A stretch of DNA of 53,382 bases from Flavobacteriales bacterium (GTDB taxonomy: Bacteria > Bacteroidota > Bacteroidia > Flavobacteriales_C > GCA-002722245): NCBI GenBank assembly GCA_002722245.1, contig PBLA01000016.1, positions 1-53,382 of the forward strand. The letters run 5' to 3'. The translations under genes and the position numbers were made by a program. Positions 38,283 to 46,461 of the stretch are shown here, in pieces. Positions within the stretch are counted from its first letter, which is position 1; each line of letters starts with the position of its first letter. The notes under the pieces were generated by a model, which did not search any database, was not told the DNA's origin, and was given only the letters and a program-made list of their open reading frames with translations.

Positions 38283-38672
38283 ATGAAAAGTAAATTGATA
38301 AAAGCAGATTTTTGGGGAATGTTGATTAGTGGGCTTTGTTTAATCCATTGTATCGCTACTCCATTTTTGTTTATCGCTAAAACATGCTCTAAAACATGTT
38401 GTCATGATACTCCTACATGGTGGAAAACAATTGATTTCATATTTTTAGGAATCGCCTTACTTGCTGTATTTGAATCTTCTAAAAAAACGTCGAAAAATCC
38501 TCTGAAATTTGGCCTTTGGTTGAGTTGGTTTTTTTTAGCCATCGTCATTATAAACGAACATCTAGCATTCATTGAGGTTTTTGATCAATTAATTTTTATT
38601 CCCGCTATAACATTGATCTCCATACATTTTTACAGCCTTAAATATTGCTCATGTACTACGAAAAACTGTTAA
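38283..38672 (+). CDS. MerC-domain membrane protein
   Basis: 129 residues from the ATG at 38283; the frame is open ten codons further up, but that part contains the operator. Four hydrophobic helices. Cys19 and Cys23 lie in the first helix pair (SGLCLIHC), the classic MerC metal-binding arrangement, with a further KTCSKTCCHD loop and a C-terminal CSCTTKNC cluster. MerC-like proteins carry metal ions across or within the inner membrane; in Bacteroidota they often accompany zinc-stress genes rather than mercury resistance. No mer genes are nearby. First gene of the putative metal-regulated operon, directly under the palindromic operator. Confidence 0.82.
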   Translation: MKSKLIKADFWGMLISGLCLIHCIATPFLFIAKTCSKTCCHDTPTWWKTIDFIFLGIALLAVFESSKKTSKNPLKFGLWLSWFFLAIVIINEHLAFIEVFDQLIFIPAITLISIHFYSLKYCSCTTKNC

Positions 38673-38682
38673 TCTTTTCCAG

Positions 38683-38859
38683 ATGCTAGCCCTACAAATA
38701 ACCCCCTATAAATATTATCAGAAAGTGAAGCAAATAAAGGACTTTACTGCTATTTTCAATAAAAACACAAAATTACTTCACAAGAGCCCTGAGGCATCAA
38801 AAGGACATGAAAAAGGATTCTTACTCCGAATTGATTTCGACCAAATTTTAAACGTTTAA
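38683..38859 (+). CDS. Small hypothetical protein (58 aa)
   Basis: 58 codons, beginning 10 bases after the MerC-like stop and ending 2 bases before the next start, so spacing fits an operon gene. The sequence is basic and soluble (ITPYKYYQKVKQIKDF ... LLRIDFDQILNV), with no Cys and two His. No family recognised. The tight fit between neighbours is the main evidence that it is translated. Confidence 0.45.
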   Translation: MLALQITPYKYYQKVKQIKDFTAIFNKNTKLLHKSPEASKGHEKGFLLRIDFDQILNV

Positions 38860-38861
38860 AA

Positions 38862-39053
38862 ATGATCCCCCAGAACTTTCAGCAATGGCATAAATGCATT
38901 ACACAAGATTGTAAAATTCAATTAACGAAAGAATTTGTAGAAAAAAGATTATCCGTTTACATGGACACGAATCATTCAGAAACAATCCGTTTTAGAAAGC
39001 TGTACGGCGATCATCATTTAAGCAATGTTATCAATTGGCTTCAGCAGGTTTAA
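38862..39053 (+). CDS. Small conserved-looking protein of the COG0523 cluster (63 aa)
   Basis: 63 residues with WHKCITQDCKIQLT near the N-terminus (two Cys and a His) and FRKLYGDHHLSNVINWLQQ near the C-terminus. It looks like a helical single-domain protein able to bind a metal. I have the impression that similar short proteins occur beside COG0523 genes in other bacteria, but cannot verify this here. It lies 2 bases after the 58-codon frame and 45 bases before the COG0523 start. Proposed, by context only, to assist metal delivery. Confidence 0.65.
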   Translation: MIPQNFQQWHKCITQDCKIQLTKEFVEKRLSVYMDTNHSETIRFRKLYGDHHLSNVINWLQQV

Positions 39054-39098
39054 TCTATATTTAAATGACAAAAATTGACTCTAAACATTATTAGCAAA

Positions 39099-40337
39099 AT
39101 GGTTGAAAAAAAACTCCCCGTAACTGTTCTTAGTGGTTTTTTAGGCGCAGGAAAAACCACATTATTAAATCATATTCTACACAATAAAGAGGGATTAAAA
39201 GTTGCCGTTATTGTAAATGACATGAGTGAGGTTAATATTGATGCTCAATTAATTGAAAATAACGACGTGCTCTCACGAACAGAAGAGAAACTTGTTGAAA
39301 TGAGCAATGGCTGCATTTGTTGTACACTTCGAGAGGATTTAATGGTAGAAGTTGAACGGTTAGCAAAAGAAAATCGATTTGATTACTTAGTGATAGAAAG
39401 CACAGGAATATCGGAACCAATACCTGTTGCCCAAACCTTTACATTTCAAGACGAAGAAAACGGTATTGACCTTAGTAAATTTAGCTACATCGATACAATG
39501 GTTACTGTTGTGGACGCCTTTAACTTTTTTAACGATTTTGGATCAAGTGAGTTGTTGTTCGATCGTGAATTAACTGATATCGATGGGGATGATCGATCAA
39601 TTGTAAATCTTCTCACCGATCAAATTGAGTTTGCTGATGTGATCATTTTAAATAAAGCTGATTTAGTGGATGAACAAACACTCGAATTATTGGAGGCTAT
39701 GGTTAAAAAACTTAATCCAAGAGCAAAAATCATTCAAACCTCACATAGTAATGTCCCTTTACATTCTATAATAAACACCGGATTGTTCGATTATGAAGAA
39801 GCAGAACAAAGCGCAGGTTGGTTAGAGGAACTAAACAAACCTGAACATACGCCAGAAACAGAGGAATACGGTATAAGTTCCTTTGTTTTCAAAAGTAATA
39901 AACCGTTTCATGCAGAGCGTTTTTGGAACTTTATTCAAAACGAATTCCCCCATAACATTATACGAAGTAAAGGCTTATTCTGGTTAGACTCTCGTCCAAA
40001 TCAAGCCTTAACCTGGGGACAAGCAGGAGGCTCTTTAAAAGCAGATAGTGCTGGCGTTTGGTGGGCAAGCATGCCACTAAGTGTAAGGGTTCAATTTCAA
40101 AACTTTGTTTATGCTCAAGATGAAATTGAAGAAAATTGGGACACAACATTTGGTGATCGAAAAAATGAACTCGTTTTTATTGGACAAGACCTAGACAAGA
40201 ATCTTGTTACACAACAATTGTGCTCATGCTTAAGCACACCCTCAGAATTAAAAGAAATGGATTGGGAGGACGGAGTTGAAGATAGCTGGCCTGTCCAAAG
40301 AGCTATCCCCCCTCATAAACAAACTTTTGAAAATTAA
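39099..40337 (+). CDS. COG0523 (CobW/G3E) GTPase, putative zinc metallochaperone
   Basis: 412 residues from the ATG at 39099; an in-frame TTG at 39075 is less likely. Walker A is GFLGAGKTT (13-21), followed by the metal-binding GCICC motif (Cys72, Cys74, Cys75). [11 protein letters not shown] switch and the NKADLV guanine-specificity motif follow, and a CobW_C domain fills the C-terminal third. The family uses GTP hydrolysis to insert metals; members next to folE and under Zur control act in zinc allocation during scarcity. Length resembles the YeiR/ZigA subgroup. It is followed 4 bases later by folE. Confidence 0.9.
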   Translation: MVEKKLPVTVLSGFLGAGKTTLLNHILHNKEGLKVAVIVNDMSEVNIDAQLIENNDVLSRTEEKLVEMSNGCICCTLREDLMVEVERLAKENRFDYLVIESTGISEPIPVAQTFTFQDEENGIDLSKFSYIDTMVTVVDAFNFFNDFGSSELLFDRELTDIDGDDRSIVNLLTDQIEFADVIILNKADLVDEQTLELLEAMVKKLNPRAKIIQTSHSNVPLHSIINTGLFDYEEAEQSAGWLEELNKPEHTPETEEYGISSFVFKSNKPFHAERFWNFIQNEFPHNIIRSKGLFWLDSRPNQALTWGQAGGSLKADSAGVWWASMPLSVRVQFQNFVYAQDEIEENWDTTFGDRKNELVFIGQDLDKNLVTQQLCSCLSTPSELKEMDWEDGVEDSWPVQRAIPPHKQTFEN

Positions 40338-40341
40338 ATTC

Positions 40342-41004
40342 ATGGAAATTCCTATTGAAAAAAAACACATTGATGATGTTGGAGATAATCACGTCATGAC
40401 AAGTATTCAAACTCCAATGACTCCTGACGCTTTTGACAAAACAGATGAAGAAAAAATACAAATTATCCAGGAGTACTTTAAAGGCATTATGGAAACATTA
40501 GGTCTTGATTTAACGGATGATAGTTTAAAAGGAACACCGTATCGATTTGCTAAAATGTATGTTAAAGAATTATTTAGTGGTCTTGATCCTAAAAACAAAC
40601 CCTCTATTTCTGTTTTTGACAACAAGTATCAATACAGCAAAATGCTGGTAGAGAAAAACATCTCTTTTGAATCTGCCTGTGAACATCATTTCCTACCAAT
40701 GCGAGGAAAAGTCAATGTAGGATACATTTCCAATGGAAAAGTCATTGGACTTTCTAAAATAAACCGGATTGTAGAATACTATGGTAAACGGCCTCAAGTA
40801 CAGGAAAGAATGACTATTCAAATACTCAATGAATTACAACAGGCGCTAAACACCAAAAGTGTTATTGTTGTTGTTGATGCCGAACACCTTTGTGTGTCTT
40901 CCAGAGGAATAAAAGATCCCACAAGCTCCACCGTAACCATGGAATATGGAGGAGAATTTTTAAAGGAACACGAAAGGGATACCTTTATTAAACTATGTAA
41001 TTAA
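40342..41004 (+). CDS. folE: GTP cyclohydrolase I (zinc-dependent type IA)
   Basis: 220 residues from the ATG at 40342, 4 bases after the COG0523 stop; the open frame further upstream lies inside the previous gene. It converts GTP to 7,8-dihydroneopterin triphosphate, the first step to folate and pterins. Zinc ligands are intact: Cys113 and His116 in CEHHFLP, and Cys184 in EHLCVSSRG. The signature GKVIGLSKINRIVEYYGKRPQVQER is complete. The cofactor-free type IB enzyme usually appears in zinc-limitation loci; finding the zinc enzyme here suggests it is a client of the adjacent GTPase. Confidence 0.95.
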   Translation: MEIPIEKKHIDDVGDNHVMTSIQTPMTPDAFDKTDEEKIQIIQEYFKGIMETLGLDLTDDSLKGTPYRFAKMYVKELFSGLDPKNKPSISVFDNKYQYSKMLVEKNISFESACEHHFLPMRGKVNVGYISNGKVIGLSKINRIVEYYGKRPQVQERMTIQILNELQQALNTKSVIVVVDAEHLCVSSRGIKDPTSSTVTMEYGGEFLKEHERDTFIKLCN

Positions 41005-41014
41005 AATTTAAATC

Positions 41015-41476
41015 ATGATAACAAAAGAACAAGTATTAGACGCCCAAAAACAATGGGGTGAAGGAGTTGTAAAAATTGGATCTTTAAAAGAAACCCGATC
41101 AGCTTGTGAGGCTTTTGCAAGTCAATTTTTAGATGAGCGGTATACGTTTGAAAACGGACCTGTTTTATTTAAACCTACTAAATGTGCTGAAGAGCAATTT
41201 AGACCGTCAAAAGTAGAAGCTTTATCTTATTTCATTGCTGGAGATGACAGAAAATGTAAAGAAGATCAAGGTTTTGCTATAAACCCTTGGACCAATGTTC
41301 GATTTGAAAACAGTGAATTCATTTTAGAGGAAAATAGAGCGATTGCCATGGGTAATTACTTCTTTACCGATTTAAATGACAACGTAGCAAAAGTAGAATA
41401 TACATTTGGGTATAAATTGATTAATGGTGAATTGAAAATTGATTTACACCATTCTTCTTTCCCTTATAACCCATAA
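41015..41476 (+). CDS. NTF2/SnoaL-like small protein of the zinc cluster
   Basis: 153 residues. The pattern (AQKQWGEGVVKIG, FENGPVLFKPTKCAEEQFR, YFIAGDDRK, MGNYFFTDLND, KVEYTFGYKL, DLHHSSFPY) fits a cone-shaped NTF2-like fold with a pocket lined by aromatic and His residues. Homologues are sometimes labelled phosphoribosyl-AMP cyclohydrolase, but the HisI cysteine motifs are absent, so I do not adopt that name. It starts 10 bases after folE and ends the operon at a strong terminator. Possible pterin-related enzyme or binding protein, by context. Confidence 0.75.
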   Translation: MITKEQVLDAQKQWGEGVVKIGSLKETRSACEAFASQFLDERYTFENGPVLFKPTKCAEEQFRPSKVEALSYFIAGDDRKCKEDQGFAINPWTNVRFENSEFILEENRAIAMGNYFFTDLNDNVAKVEYTFGYKLINGELKIDLHHSSFPYNP

Positions 41477-41495
41477 TTCATTTAATGATAAACAC

Positions 41496-41536
41496 AAAGG
41501 TGACTGTAAACTCATGGAAAACAGTCACCTTTTATT
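41496..41536 (+). terminator. Rho-independent terminator
   Basis: AAAGGTGACTGT (41496-41507) pairs perfectly over 12 bp with ACAGTCACCTTT (41521-41532), followed by a short T-rich stretch. A second small hairpin (ATTGGCT 41534-41540 with AGCCAAT 41547-41553) follows at once. Confidence 0.88.
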
Positions 41537-41612
41537 GGCTCTAATAAGCCAATTCACGCAATAAATTCACCGCTCATTTTTAATCAAAACTTAACAATTA
41601 AAAGCATTATTT

Positions 41613-42515
41613 ATGGAACCCATTATCGCCATAGTAGGATTCTTAGGCGCAGGAAAGACGACTCTTCTGCGTCATCTATCAGAAAGCTTCATTAATGTAG
41701 GTTGGTCACCTTATGTGATTCTAAATGATTATGAAAATGCGATGTTAGACGCTCAACAGCTATCCGAAAAAATCGATTCAAGACTTATTAAAGCACTGAA
41801 TGGGAGTTGCATCTGTTGCAGCGGAATTGCGGAATTGCGAAACTTTGTAAATAACACCCCCGAACGAACAAACGGCATAACATTAATAGAGGCTAACGGT
41901 ACATCAGATGCCTGTTCATTAATGGGGTTTTTAGGTGTTGGTTTGGAGGATCGATTTATGCCACCCGTACAAATATCCGTAGTGGACGTAAAAAACTGGC
42001 AAAAAAGAGGAGAACACAATGAATTAGAAGCCAATCAGATTCAAGTCTCATCGGTAATTGTTATGACTCATCTGGACGATGTTTCTGAAGTACGAAGAAA
42101 TCATGTGAAAAAAGCACTCAAAGAATTAAATCCCCATGCACAAATTCTAACCTTAGATGAATTAAATATTTTTTTACTGCCCAAGCTAGTTCCCTCTAAA
42201 AACAACCCTGAAAAGCTGGATCACTTAAAAGCACACTGGGCTTCATGCTCAATTGATCTTCCAACATTACCCCATGAAAACGACATTCATGCCATTTGTA
42301 AGGCATTACCAAAAAGTATATTAAGAATTAAAGGGTGCACAAGAATAGGTGATAATGAGTCATTTACCTTTTTTGAACAAACTCCTGACGGACAAGTTCA
42401 TATTCGCCCATATAAAGGTGTGCCTTCAACAGGATCAAAATTATTAACCGTTGGACCCGGAAGCGAGCCTTCTATCCTGAAGAAAATTTTAACCAAGCAC
42501 CTTCAATTCCATTAG
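41613..42515 (+). CDS. Second COG0523 (CobW-like) GTPase
   Basis: 300 residues. Walker A is GFLGAGKTT (9-17), the metal motif is SCICC (Cys66, Cys68, Cys69), and a short CobW_C domain ends at about residue 295. Where the first paralogue has ESTGISEP this one has EANGTSDA. The usual NKxD guanine motif is replaced by MTHLDD (about 149-154), so nucleotide specificity may differ. It lies after the operon terminator and has its own terminator, so it is transcribed independently. No palindrome like that at 38254 is visible upstream. Client protein unknown. Confidence 0.88.
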   Translation: MEPIIAIVGFLGAGKTTLLRHLSESFINVGWSPYVILNDYENAMLDAQQLSEKIDSRLIKALNGSCICCSGIAELRNFVNNTPERTNGITLIEANGTSDACSLMGFLGVGLEDRFMPPVQISVVDVKNWQKRGEHNELEANQIQVSSVIVMTHLDDVSEVRRNHVKKALKELNPHAQILTLDELNIFLLPKLVPSKNNPEKLDHLKAHWASCSIDLPTLPHENDIHAICKALPKSILRIKGCTRIGDNESFTFFEQTPDGQVHIRPYKGVPSTGSKLLTVGPGSEPSILKKILTKHLQFH

Positions 42516-42519
42516 CACA

Positions 42520-42543
42520 GTGTAAAAAAGATTTTTTTTACAC
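42520..42543 (+). terminator. Rho-independent terminator
   Basis: GTGTAAAAAA (42520-42529) pairs with TTTTTTACAC (42534-42543), starting 5 bases after the stop of the second COG0523 gene. The stem is AT-rich and the T tract lies inside it. Confidence 0.6.
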
Positions 42544-42583
42544 CGTTTAAACTCTTATTTTATTAGTTTAAACCCCTTCGCCT

Positions 42584-43594
42584 ATGAAAGCTTTTCCTCT
42601 TTTAACATTGATATTTTTTGCTTTCAAAGCATATTCACAAAACTGGAACCTCGTGTGGTCGGATGAATTCACCTCTTCCATCAGCCCTGATTGGAGTTTC
42701 GAAATTGGAAGAGGAAACAGTGGTTGGGGAAATAATGAATACCAATATTATCAACAAGAAAACGCAACCATTGAGGACGGAAAATTAATTATTACCGCAA
42801 AAAAAGAGAGTGTACATGGTGCAAACTATACTTCAGCAAGATTAAAAACACAAGGAATAAAGTATTGGAAATATGGAAAAGTTGAAGCCAGCATATCTAT
42901 ACCCAGTTTTACAGGCTCATGGCCCGCTTTTTGGATGCTTGGAGAAAACATAACCACAGTAAGTTGGCCGGCATGTGGAGAAATCGACATCATGGAACAT
43001 ATAAACAACAGTGATCAAATTCACGGAACAATGCATTGGCAAGATCATAATGGACAATATGCAAATTATGGAATAGGTCAATCTTTTGACTTCTCAGGAT
43101 TCCATACCTATTCTATAGAATGGGACGAGCAATATATTAAATGGTTTTTTGATGGACAACAATATCATATTGCCAGTATTGAAAATGGTATTAATGGGAC
43201 ATCAGAATTTCATAATCATTTTTTTATACTATTAAACATGGCAATCGGAGGCAATTGGCCAGGATTTGTCATTGATGACACAAAACTGCCCGCACAAATG
43301 AAAATAGATTATGTGAGAGTTTATCAAAAAGAATCCGTCACCTCCACTCAAGACCAACTAAAAAACACCATACAACTTTTCCCAAACCCTGCATCAAACC
43401 ACATTACCTTAATTACGGAAAATGCAGCAAACTATCGTATTTCGGATGTAACGGGAACAACTGTTCAGTCCTCAGTAATTGTTCAAAACAGATCAATCAT
43501 TGATCTCAACACAATATCCTCAGGCATATACTTTTTCTCCATTTTTAATGATAAAAATCATCTAATAAAAAGCGAACGAATTGTTATTAAATGA
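42584..43594 (+). CDS. Secreted GH16 beta-glucanase (laminarinase-like) with T9SS sorting domain
   Basis: 336 residues. Signal peptide 1 to about 18 (ending AYSQ). The GH16 jelly roll (about 20-252) carries the catalytic motif EIDIMEH with nucleophile Glu133, Asp135 and acid/base Glu138, which is the non-lichenase ExDxxE form typical of endo-beta-1,3-glucanases. Aromatic substrate-cleft residues are present (WPAFWMLG, MHWQDHNGQ). A type A T9SS sorting domain covers the last 80 residues (LFPNPASNHITL ... SSGIYFFSI). It likely degrades laminarin or related beta-glucans outside the cell. Confidence 0.92.
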   Translation: MKAFPLLTLIFFAFKAYSQNWNLVWSDEFTSSISPDWSFEIGRGNSGWGNNEYQYYQQENATIEDGKLIITAKKESVHGANYTSARLKTQGIKYWKYGKVEASISIPSFTGSWPAFWMLGENITTVSWPACGEIDIMEHINNSDQIHGTMHWQDHNGQYANYGIGQSFDFSGFHTYSIEWDEQYIKWFFDGQQYHIASIENGINGTSEFHNHFFILLNMAIGGNWPGFVIDDTKLPAQMKIDYVRVYQKESVTSTQDQLKNTIQLFPNPASNHITLITENAANYRISDVTGTTVQSSVIVQNRSIIDLNTISSGIYFFSIFNDKNHLIKSERIVIK

Positions 43595-43689
43595 TGAACA
43601 TAAACTTCAATTTAGTTCTCTACTTTTTTTCCTTTAAGGGCTACTTATTTTATCATACAAAATCCAATCTCTCGAGGTTGAATAAAAAA

Positions 43690-45207
43690 TCACCACCTAT
43701 TCTTTTTTAAATTCAAAATAAGTTTAGGATAATCTATTTTAGAATAATGTCTTGGATCTCGAGGAATATTCCTTACATAAATAACTGAGTCATGTTTAAT
43801 TAATTCATTTGGAATCTCCTTTTTCGAGTGGGCATCACCTTCAATTACTAAAATTATTTGGCCATCAATCTCTAATAATGTTCCACATGAAAAACCTAAA
43901 TAGGTTCTAATCATATATTCGTACACAAATGGAGACAAATAACTGTTATGATCCTTTATCAGTTGACTACATCTTCCAAATAAATATAATTTTTGACCTT
44001 CCATTCTTCCAGAATCACCTGTTCTATGCCATACTTTATTTTCAGTGAGAATTTTATTCCTTCTAAACGCTTTGTCATTATTGATATATGATTTCAGCAC
44101 ATGATTTCCAGCAACAACAATTTCACCAACGTCTCCTTTTTCCAATTCTATTTCTGTAAGATTATCATCTTTCGTTTCAATGATATCATCAACTATTCTA
44201 ATAATTTTTAATTCTATTTCAGAGTATAAATTACCAACACACAAACCTTTTTTTAAAATCTCCTCTTCACAACTCACTAATTCAGTCCCATTTATTAAAC
44301 TTATTGGTTCAGCTTCGGTAGAGCCATAAGCAATATTAATTGAAGAATTTAAAAAAGCATTCTTATACCTTTTTACTTGATTTGGAAAAACAGGTGCACC
44401 CCCAGTAAAAATTTTTTCAATCCTTGGTAAAGTAATTTTTGTACTTATTAAATACCTAGAAATATGATCGAAGAAAAATGGTGATGCCGTAATCCGATTC
44501 ACCTTATTTTCAAAAATCTGTTTCACTATTCTTTTAGACTTCATTTCAGTTAGTTTTCTGGAGTTAAAACTGACTATTAATGAAGTTGCTCCAACGGCTA
44601 AATTGCAAAGTAAAACAATAGGTAATAAAGGCATATCAATATCTGATGATTTTGGATCAATTTCCTTTGATAAGGCTTTAAACTGTTCTCTTAGGAATCC
44701 ATGCGTCCTATTGGCAGCCTTGGGAATTCCAGTGCTTCCAGTTGTAAAAGTGATTAAGGCCGTATCATTTTTCAAATTCATATGCTCCGGTGATTTCAAA
44801 ACATCTTGTTCTGTCATTAAATGTGTGCCAATCTTCACAGGTATTTTTCTTAATTCTTTTGAAAAAAAAGAAAGCACTCTGATTTTACGATCAGATACAA
44901 AAGCCTTACATTTCGCAATTTTACAACATATTTCCATCCTTGATTTACTGACCCATTCATCCAGAAATACAGCTATTGCTCCAACGTAAAATACAGCTAA
45001 AACAATTCTATATAAATGAATAGACATAGGAATAAAAATAAGGACTCGATCACCCTTGTTAACGCCTTTCTCTTTTAACATCATAGCAGTTTGCCTCACC
45101 TGCTTTTCTAGCGTTTGATAATCAATTTTATGTTCTTTTTCAATAATGGCTACATTACTAGGATAAGATTGGGAAGCATTAATAAAAAGATCTATAATAT
45201 TATTCAT
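43690..45207 (-). CDS. Acyl-adenylating ligase (AMP-binding, acyl-CoA synthetase / OleC-like)
   Basis: 505 residues. The ANL superfamily P-loop is FTTGSTGIPKAANRTHG, followed by AYGSTEAEPIS (A5 motif) and HRTGDSGRMEGQKLYLFGR (the A7/A8 hinge region). The C-terminal lysine region is shortened and unusual (RHYSKIDYPKLIL). It activates a carboxylic acid as acyl-AMP; the second substrate is unknown. The overall pattern is closer to stand-alone ligases such as OleC-type than to NRPS modules. No carrier protein is encoded nearby. Last gene of the seven-gene operon, 2 bases after the GNAT-like gene. Confidence 0.82.
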   Translation of the reverse strand: MNNIIDLFINASQSYPSNVAIIEKEHKIDYQTLEKQVRQTAMMLKEKGVNKGDRVLIFIPMSIHLYRIVLAVFYVGAIAVFLDEWVSKSRMEICCKIAKCKAFVSDRKIRVLSFFSKELRKIPVKIGTHLMTEQDVLKSPEHMNLKNDTALITFTTGSTGIPKAANRTHGFLREQFKALSKEIDPKSSDIDMPLLPIVLLCNLAVGATSLIVSFNSRKLTEMKSKRIVKQIFENKVNRITASPFFFDHISRYLISTKITLPRIEKIFTGGAPVFPNQVKRYKNAFLNSSINIAYGSTEAEPISLINGTELVSCEEEILKKGLCVGNLYSEIELKIIRIVDDIIETKDDNLTEIELEKGDVGEIVVAGNHVLKSYINNDKAFRRNKILTENKVWHRTGDSGRMEGQKLYLFGRCSQLIKDHNSYLSPFVYEYMIRTYLGFSCGTLLEIDGQIILVIEGDAHSKKEIPNELIKHDSVIYVRNIPRDPRHYSKIDYPKLILNLKKNRW

Positions 45208-45209
45208 TT

Positions 45210-46220
45210 TTAAATGTCTATTTTAAAAAGGCTATAATTTTTATATTCCTTCCCCATACTGTTTTTAGATAGATGATTGGAAAAGTTATCTTTAAGCATA
45301 AGAGCGTGTATAATGTCTTGATATCCCAGTTCACGCGCCTTTTTTATTGCCATAAAGCCCAACATTTTACCAATTCCTTCAAATTTTTTTCCATTTTTTC
45401 TTGCCAGCGTTTTTATCACTAATCTTTTCTTAGTTTTTGAATAGAGATCAGGAAAACAAAAAACAACACCAACAAGTTCATCATTGTATTCAGCCAGAAG
45501 AACTAATCTTGAATCTATAATCTTTTGTAGTGGGATAAATTTGTTTAAAAATCGTTCCTTAGAAATTGGAGTAAACAAAAAATTATTTGAAAATGCTTCA
45601 TTACAAAATCTATGTACTTTTAATAACTCACTCTGATAAGTTTCTAATTCTATAGATCGAAAAGTAATCCCTTTATTTAAAAATCGCTGTTTACTCTCCT
45701 CCACAGCTACGCCTTTAAATTTAGTTGTTGTATCAATAGAAGAACAAAATTCTGCTAATTTTTTAAATCCAAAAGCTTTAAAATGATTTGGATAAGCGTC
45801 CGAATTATATGCTTCTCCAAAAAACATATCCTTACTATTAAATGTAGGATCTATAAATCTATAATCATTCCATGTAGAACCACTCATGGGACCAATAATT
45901 GAGGAAATACCTTCTTCCTTACAAACACGAATTGACTCATTTAGAATAAGTTTCCAATATCTTTCATTGTCAACACACTCATAAGCACCCAATGTTGCAA
46001 TTAAATTTAAATTAGGGTTGAAATAAATTCCAACTCTCCCTTTTGGAATTCCATTTTCAAAAAGAACTACGCATACTTTTAAAAATTCCTCTTCTAACAC
46101 GTGTAAACGATAGTATTCTAATTCTTTCTTACTATATATTTCGTAAGGAACATGATCAAAATACTTGAAAGAATCCTCACCAGGCATTGTATGTATAATT
46201 TTCAATGAATTTTTAGACAT
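45210..46220 (-). CDS. GNAT-like N-acyltransferase (YghO-like)
   Basis: 336 residues. The middle segment GPMSGSTWNDYRFID resembles YghO-type proteins. The C-terminal half (about 160-330) is a GNAT-like fold with strands such as LVLLAEYNDELVGVVFCFPD and a KFEGIGKMLGFMAIKKARELG helix in the acetyl/acyl-CoA-binding position. Substrate unknown; related proteins are poorly characterised. It stands 19 bases after the small membrane protein gene and 2 bases before the ligase, so an amide- or ester-forming step using the ligase product is plausible but unproven. Confidence 0.72.
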   Translation of the reverse strand: MSKNSLKIIHTMPGEDSFKYFDHVPYEIYSKKELEYYRLHVLEEEFLKVCVVLFENGIPKGRVGIYFNPNLNLIATLGAYECVDNERYWKLILNESIRVCKEEGISSIIGPMSGSTWNDYRFIDPTFNSKDMFFGEAYNSDAYPNHFKAFGFKKLAEFCSSIDTTTKFKGVAVEESKQRFLNKGITFRSIELETYQSELLKVHRFCNEAFSNNFLFTPISKERFLNKFIPLQKIIDSRLVLLAEYNDELVGVVFCFPDLYSKTKKRLVIKTLARKNGKKFEGIGKMLGFMAIKKARELGYQDIIHALMLKDNFSNHLSKNSMGKEYKNYSLFKIDI

Positions 46221-46239
46221 ATGCTACATAATAAGAACA

Positions 46240-46461
46240 TTAAATAACAAGCGATTGAATAGGAATAGTCAATCCCTCATATCCTTCAAAAGGAGTCGAT
46301 AAAGCAATAGTTTGGGCGATGAAAAATACCGTCAGGATTATTCGCATTTGATCCATTCTAAATCCACTCAAACCTAGATTTTTGATTCTGAATGGAAAGA
46401 GAATAAATAAAAGTGTCCCAACGATCATTTTACATAATCCTATTTTTATCCAACTATTCAC
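46240..46461 (-). CDS. Small membrane protein (73 aa)
   Basis: 73 residues with two predicted transmembrane helices (about 8-24 and 39-58) and a short polar tail. Its start overlaps the end of the DUF3419 gene by 8 bases, which supports translation as part of the operon. No family recognised. It could tether soluble enzymes of the pathway to the membrane. Confidence 0.6.
   Translation of the reverse strand: MNSWIKIGLCKMIVGTLLFILFPFRIKNLGLSGFRMDQMRIILTVFFIAQTIALSTPFEGYEGLTIPIQSLVI

Noticed and set aside
38283-38672. Mercury-resistance operon
   Set aside because: No merA, merT, merP or merR nearby; neighbours are COG0523 and folE, so a zinc context is more likely.
41015-41476. Naming the NTF2-like protein phosphoribosyl-AMP cyclohydrolase
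   Set aside because: HisI metal-binding cysteine motifs are absent and no his gene is near; the label seems to be a propagated database name.
44603-44989. 128-codon plus-strand open frame
   Set aside because: Antisense to the AMP ligase, whose conserved motifs fix the true frame.
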